Source: Burkholderiales bacterium (GTDB lineage Bacteria > Pseudomonadota > Gammaproteobacteria > Burkholderiales > Burkholderiaceae_C). From it: DNA of 8,365 nt. The stretch covers positions 1 to 8,365 of the forward strand of contig CANFYD010000138.1 of the NCBI GenBank assembly GCA_947450745.1, given 5' to 3'. Positions within the stretch are counted from its first letter, which is position 1; every line of letters begins with the position of its first letter. Below, one piece after another: positions 6,000 to 8,365 of this stretch. The notes under the pieces are model-generated. The model worked only from the letters and a program-made list of their open reading frames with translations. It was not told where the DNA came from and ran no database searches. A program made the translations under genes and the position numbers.

Positions 6000-7037
6000 A
6001 TGGCCTTCGTCTCACTACGCCAAGTCTTGGACCACGCGGCCGAACACGGCTACGGCGTGCCGGCCTTCAACGTCAACAACCTGGAACAGATCCAGGCCAT
6101 CATGGAAGCGGCGCAGGAAACCGACTCACCGGTGATCCTGCAAGCCTCGGCCGGTGCGCGCCAGTACGCGGGTGAAGCCTATTTGCGCCACATGGTGCTG
6201 GCAGCCGTGGAAGCGCACCCCGACATCCCGGTGGTGCTGCACCAGGACCACGGCGCCTCACCCGCGGTCTGCCTGCAGTCGATCCGTTCGGGCTTCACCA
6301 GCGTGATGATGGACGGCTCGCTGCTCGAAGACGCCAAGACGCCGGCCAGCTACGACTACAACGTCGAGGTGACCCGCCATGTGTGCAGGATGGCGCAGGC
6401 CATCGGTGTGTCGGTCGAGGGCGAGCTCGGCTGCCTGGGTTCCCTGGAAACCGGCGAGGCCGGCGAGGAAGACGGTTCCGGCGCCGAGGGCAAGCTGACC
6501 CACGACATGATGCTCACCGACCCCGCGCAGGCCAAGGATTTCGTCGCCCGCACCGGCGTCGATGCATTGGCCATCGCCATCGGTACCAGCCACGGTGCCT
6601 ACAAGTTCACTCGCCAGCCCACCGGCGACATCCTGGCGATGGAGCGCATCGTGCAGATTCACGCCAGCCTGCCCAACACCCATCTGGTCATGCATGGCTC
6701 GTCCAGCGTGCCGCAGGAGTGGCTGGCAATCATCCGGAAGTACGGCGGCGACATCAAGGAAACCTATGGCGTGCCGGTGGAAGAAATTCAGCGCGGCATC
6801 AAGAGCGGCGTGCGCAAGATCAACATCGACACCGACATCCGGCTGGCGATGACAGGGGCGATGCGTCGGCTGTTGGCTGAAGCACCGGGCGAGTTCGACC
6901 CGCGCAAGGCCTTCGCGGAAGCCCGCAAAGCGGCGCGCGCCATCGTCAAGGCACGCTTCGAGGCCTTTGGCTGCGCGGGGCAAGCGTCACGCATCAGGCC
7001 GGTGCCGCTGGACGCGATGGCGATGCGCTACCGCTGA
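6000..7037 (+). CDS. cbbA: CbbA, class II fructose-1,6-bisphosphate aldolase, Calvin-cycle subtype
   Basis: This zinc-dependent aldolase condenses dihydroxyacetone phosphate with glyceraldehyde 3-phosphate to fructose 1,6-bisphosphate, the CbbF substrate, and with erythrose 4-phosphate can form sedoheptulose 1,7-bisphosphate. It has 345 residues, as expected for the roughly 345-residue CbbA/Fba subgroup. Class II signature 1 contains HQDHG at residues 81-85 (catalytic D83, zinc ligand H84). Signature 2, VEGELGCLGSLE, is at 139-150. The other zinc ligands are H198 (GTSHGAYKF) and H232 (MHGSSSVP). The KINIDTDIRLAMT segment at 273-285 carries N275, D277 and D279 of the substrate and cation site. 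The acidic loop GEAGEEDGSGAEGK at 152-165 is typical of this subgroup. It is the last gene of the cluster; the next gene is convergent, 46 nt away. Transcription from the cbb promoter is inferred from orientation and order. Confidence 0.95.
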   Translation: MAFVSLRQVLDHAAEHGYGVPAFNVNNLEQIQAIMEAAQETDSPVILQASAGARQYAGEAYLRHMVLAAVEAHPDIPVVLHQDHGASPAVCLQSIRSGFTSVMMDGSLLEDAKTPASYDYNVEVTRHVCRMAQAIGVSVEGELGCLGSLETGEAGEEDGSGAEGKLTHDMMLTDPAQAKDFVARTGVDALAIAIGTSHGAYKFTRQPTGDILAMERIVQIHASLPNTHLVMHGSSSVPQEWLAIIRKYGGDIKETYGVPVEEIQRGIKSGVRKINIDTDIRLAMTGAMRRLLAEAPGEFDPRKAFAEARKAARAIVKARFEAFGCAGQASRIRPVPLDAMAMRYR

Positions 7038-7057
7038 GCCGCCCGCGCCGCCGTACT

Positions 7058-7073
7058 CCGACGGGCAGGTCGG
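7058..7073 (+). terminator. Possible weak hairpin terminator between cbbA and the convergent kinase gene
   Basis: CCGAC (7058-7062) and GTCGG (7069-7073) form a perfect 5-bp stem around a 6-nt loop in the 46-nt gap between convergent genes. The following tract (CCAACATTTCTT) is only modestly T-rich, so this is at best a weak intrinsic terminator or a chance hairpin. Confidence 0.3.
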
Positions 7074-7083
7074 CCAACATTTC

Positions 7084-8145
7084 TTACGTGGCGCGCGGCA
7101 GCACCAGCCTGGCCCGCAGGCCGCCTTCGCTGCGGTTTTCAAGCATCAACTGGCCGCCGTGATAGGCCGCAACATCGCGAACGATGGCCAGCCCCAGCCC
7201 GACGCCACCGGTGTCGAGGCTACGCGCAACGTCTAGCCGCACGAACGGCTCGGTCACCCGCAGCAGGTCGGCGTCCGGAATGCCGGGGCCGTCGTCCTCG
7301 ATGAGGATGGTCAACTCGCCCGGCTGGTCTTGCAGGCGCACCGTCACTCGGTGCCCGTGCAGCACGGCGTTGTCGATCAGGTTCCCGACCGCACGCCGCA
7401 GCAAGGACAACTTGCCCGAGTACGGGGCCGGCGCGGGCACACCCGACGCACGTTCAAGCAGCACCACCTGCCGCCCCTGCGAACGCTCGTCTTCAACAAT
7501 GCTGTGCAACAGCGCTTCCATGTGGATAGCCTGTGCCGACTCGCTGTCTTCCAGCCCGCGCAGGTAGGCCAGCACCCCGTTGACCATCGCGTGCATGGCG
7601 TCGATGTCCGCGTTCAGCTTATCCTGCAGCAGCGGGTCATCCACCAGTTCGGCGCGCAAGCGCATGCGCGTCAGCGGTGTGCGCAGGTCATGCGACACGG
7701 CGGCCAGCGCGCGGCCGCGCTCGACCACCAAGCGCCGCAGACGCGCCTGCATGAAATTGAAGGCCTCGGCGGCGCGTTGCACTTCGATGGGCCCGACCTG
7801 CTGCAGCGGCGGTGCATCAATGTTGTGGGCAAACGCGTTCGCCGCTTCGGTCAAGTCGCGCAAGGGCTTGGCAATCCAGCGCATCGCAATCAACGACACC
7901 CCGATGACGACCAGCAGCGTCAAGCCGACATGCCAGAAAAAACGCATCGGCACGGCCCCCATCACCAGCGACTCGCCCTGGATCGTGCCGGAAGCCAGCA
8001 GCTCGACGCGGTCCCGCATGTGGAGATAAAAACTGGCCATTTGTGCGGCCAGCAAGCCGACCACCAGGATCAGGGTCATGCGCCCGGCCAGCGACTTGGG
8101 CAGCCAAGCGGAGGGCTTCAGCGGTTTCAGCGGCTTCAGTCGCAT
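7084..8145 (-). CDS. Two-component sensor histidine kinase with HAMP domain (EnvZ-like layout)
   Basis: This is an inner-membrane sensor kinase of 353 residues. It has a basic cytoplasmic N-terminus with three LKP repeats (3-11), a first membrane helix at about 24-43, a short periplasmic loop of about 30 residues, and a second helix at about 74-91. HAMP follows at about 92-145. The dimerisation domain has the H-box AVSHDLRTPLTR, with H152 the probable phosphorylation site. The ATPase domain has the N-box AVGNLIDNAVLHG (252-264), G1 EDDGPGIP (283-290), F-box EPFVRLD, and G2 GGVGLGLAI (313-321). All catalytic boxes look intact. The start at 8145 overlaps the regulator stop in ATGCGACTGA, and GGAAGG at 8160-8155 on the minus strand is a plausible ribosome binding site, so the pair is probably translationally coupled. 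The small periplasmic loop suggests sensing in the membrane or by a partner. The signal is unknown, and closeness to the cbb operon does not prove a link. Confidence 0.93.
   Translation of the reverse strand: MRLKPLKPLKPSAWLPKSLAGRMTLILVVGLLAAQMASFYLHMRDRVELLASGTIQGESLVMGAVPMRFFWHVGLTLLVVIGVSLIAMRWIAKPLRDLTEAANAFAHNIDAPPLQQVGPIEVQRAAEAFNFMQARLRRLVVERGRALAAVSHDLRTPLTRMRLRAELVDDPLLQDKLNADIDAMHAMVNGVLAYLRGLEDSESAQAIHMEALLHSIVEDERSQGRQVVLLERASGVPAPAPYSGKLSLLRRAVGNLIDNAVLHGHRVTVRLQDQPGELTILIEDDGPGIPDADLLRVTEPFVRLDVARSLDTGGVGLGLAIVRDVAAYHGGQLMLENRSEGGLRARLVLPRAT
8116..8139 (-). repeat. Short 9-bp tandem repeat at the kinase gene start, encoding LKP-LKP-LKP
   Basis: On the + strand CTTCAGCGG, TTTCAGCGG and CTTCAG follow each other, about 2.7 copies of a 9-bp unit. 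The repeat keeps the reading frame and lengthens the basic N-terminal segment before the first membrane helix. It also spans the stop codon of the upstream regulator gene (8136-8138). Confidence 0.6.
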
Positions 8146-8365
8146 GTTGAGCGCCCTTCCACGGCGGCGGCCAACACATAACCCTCACCGCGCACTGTCT
8201 TGATCAGCCGGGCCTCGCGCCCGTCGTCCTGCAGACGCTGACGCAAGCGGCTGATCTGCACATCGATGGCGCGGTCATAGGGCTCGGCCTCGCGGCCGTG
8301 GATCAGCTCCACCAACTGGTCCCGGTTGAGCACCCGGTTTGGGTGGTCGAGCAAGATGCGCAGCA
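8136..8365 (-). CDS. OmpR-family response regulator, C-terminal DNA-binding domain only (5' end outside the window)
   Basis: Only about 76 C-terminal residues lie in the window; the frame is open to the right edge, and the TTG at 8354 is internal. The sequence matches the OmpR/PhoB winged-helix effector domain: HPNRVLNRDQLVELIHGREAE, then the recognition-helix region DRAIDVQISRLRQRLQDD, then the wing LIKTVRGEGYVLAA. The receiver domain with the phosphorylated aspartate is not visible. It precedes the sensor kinase gene with a 10-nt overlap, the usual order of a regulator-kinase operon. The GREAEPYDRAIDVQ stretch is common in proteobacterial OmpR-like regulators paired with EnvZ-like kinases, but I cannot assign a specific symbol or regulon. 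Its promoter lies outside the window. Confidence 0.92.
   Translation of the reverse strand, partial: LRILLDHPNRVLNRDQLVELIHGREAEPYDRAIDVQISRLRQRLQDDGREARLIKTVRGEGYVLAAAVEGRSTCD

Noticed and set aside
7330..8181. 283-codon + strand frame opposite the histidine kinase
   Set aside because: The kinase frame has all H, N and G boxes; the opposite frame is rich in Q, H and R with no domain.
1..8365. CRISPR array, tRNA, rRNA, complete insertion sequence or phage module
   Set aside because: I found no regularly spaced repeats, no cloverleaf-like or rRNA-like segments, and no transposase or integrase motifs on either strand.

Overview
This window is GC-rich, densely coded DNA, most likely from an autotrophic betaproteobacterium of the order Burkholderiales. 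That placement is an inference from protein character and from a cbb operon built around CbbX, the activase of red-type (form IC/ID) Rubisco. I cannot name a genus.

Positions 1-7037 on the + strand hold the downstream part of a Calvin-Benson-Bassham operon. In order it carries cbbX (5' end outside the window), cbbF (fructose-1,6-/sedoheptulose-1,7-bisphosphatase), cbbP (phosphoribulokinase), cbbT (transketolase), cbbZ (phosphoglycolate phosphatase), a gutted cbbY remnant, and cbbA (class II fructose-bisphosphate aldolase). The first four genes are packed with gaps of 12-28 nt. A 134-nt gap containing a large imperfect palindrome separates cbbT from cbbZ. cbbZ overlaps the cbbY remnant by 4 nt, and about 66 nt of pyrimidine-rich sequence precede cbbA. 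The Rubisco genes cbbLS and the regulator cbbR are not visible and presumably lie upstream.

The products act together. CbbP makes RuBP for Rubisco, CbbX removes inhibitory sugar phosphates from Rubisco, and CbbA, CbbF and CbbT regenerate pentose phosphates. CbbZ disposes of the 2-phosphoglycolate made by Rubisco oxygenation. Genes for phosphopentose epimerase (cbbE), GAPDH (cbbG) and PGK (cbbK), found in some related operons, are absent from this stretch.

Positions 7084-8365 on the - strand converge on the operon. They encode a two-component pair: an OmpR-type response regulator (only its C-terminal DNA-binding domain lies in the window) and a HAMP-containing sensor histidine kinase, with a 10-nt overlap between the genes. 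There is no sequence evidence linking this pair to carbon fixation.

I saw no tRNA, rRNA, CRISPR array, complete insertion sequence or phage gene. The unusual items are the cbbY deletion remnant and the palindromic element between cbbT and cbbZ. The rest is conventional metabolism and signalling, and I did not find a convincing new biological system.
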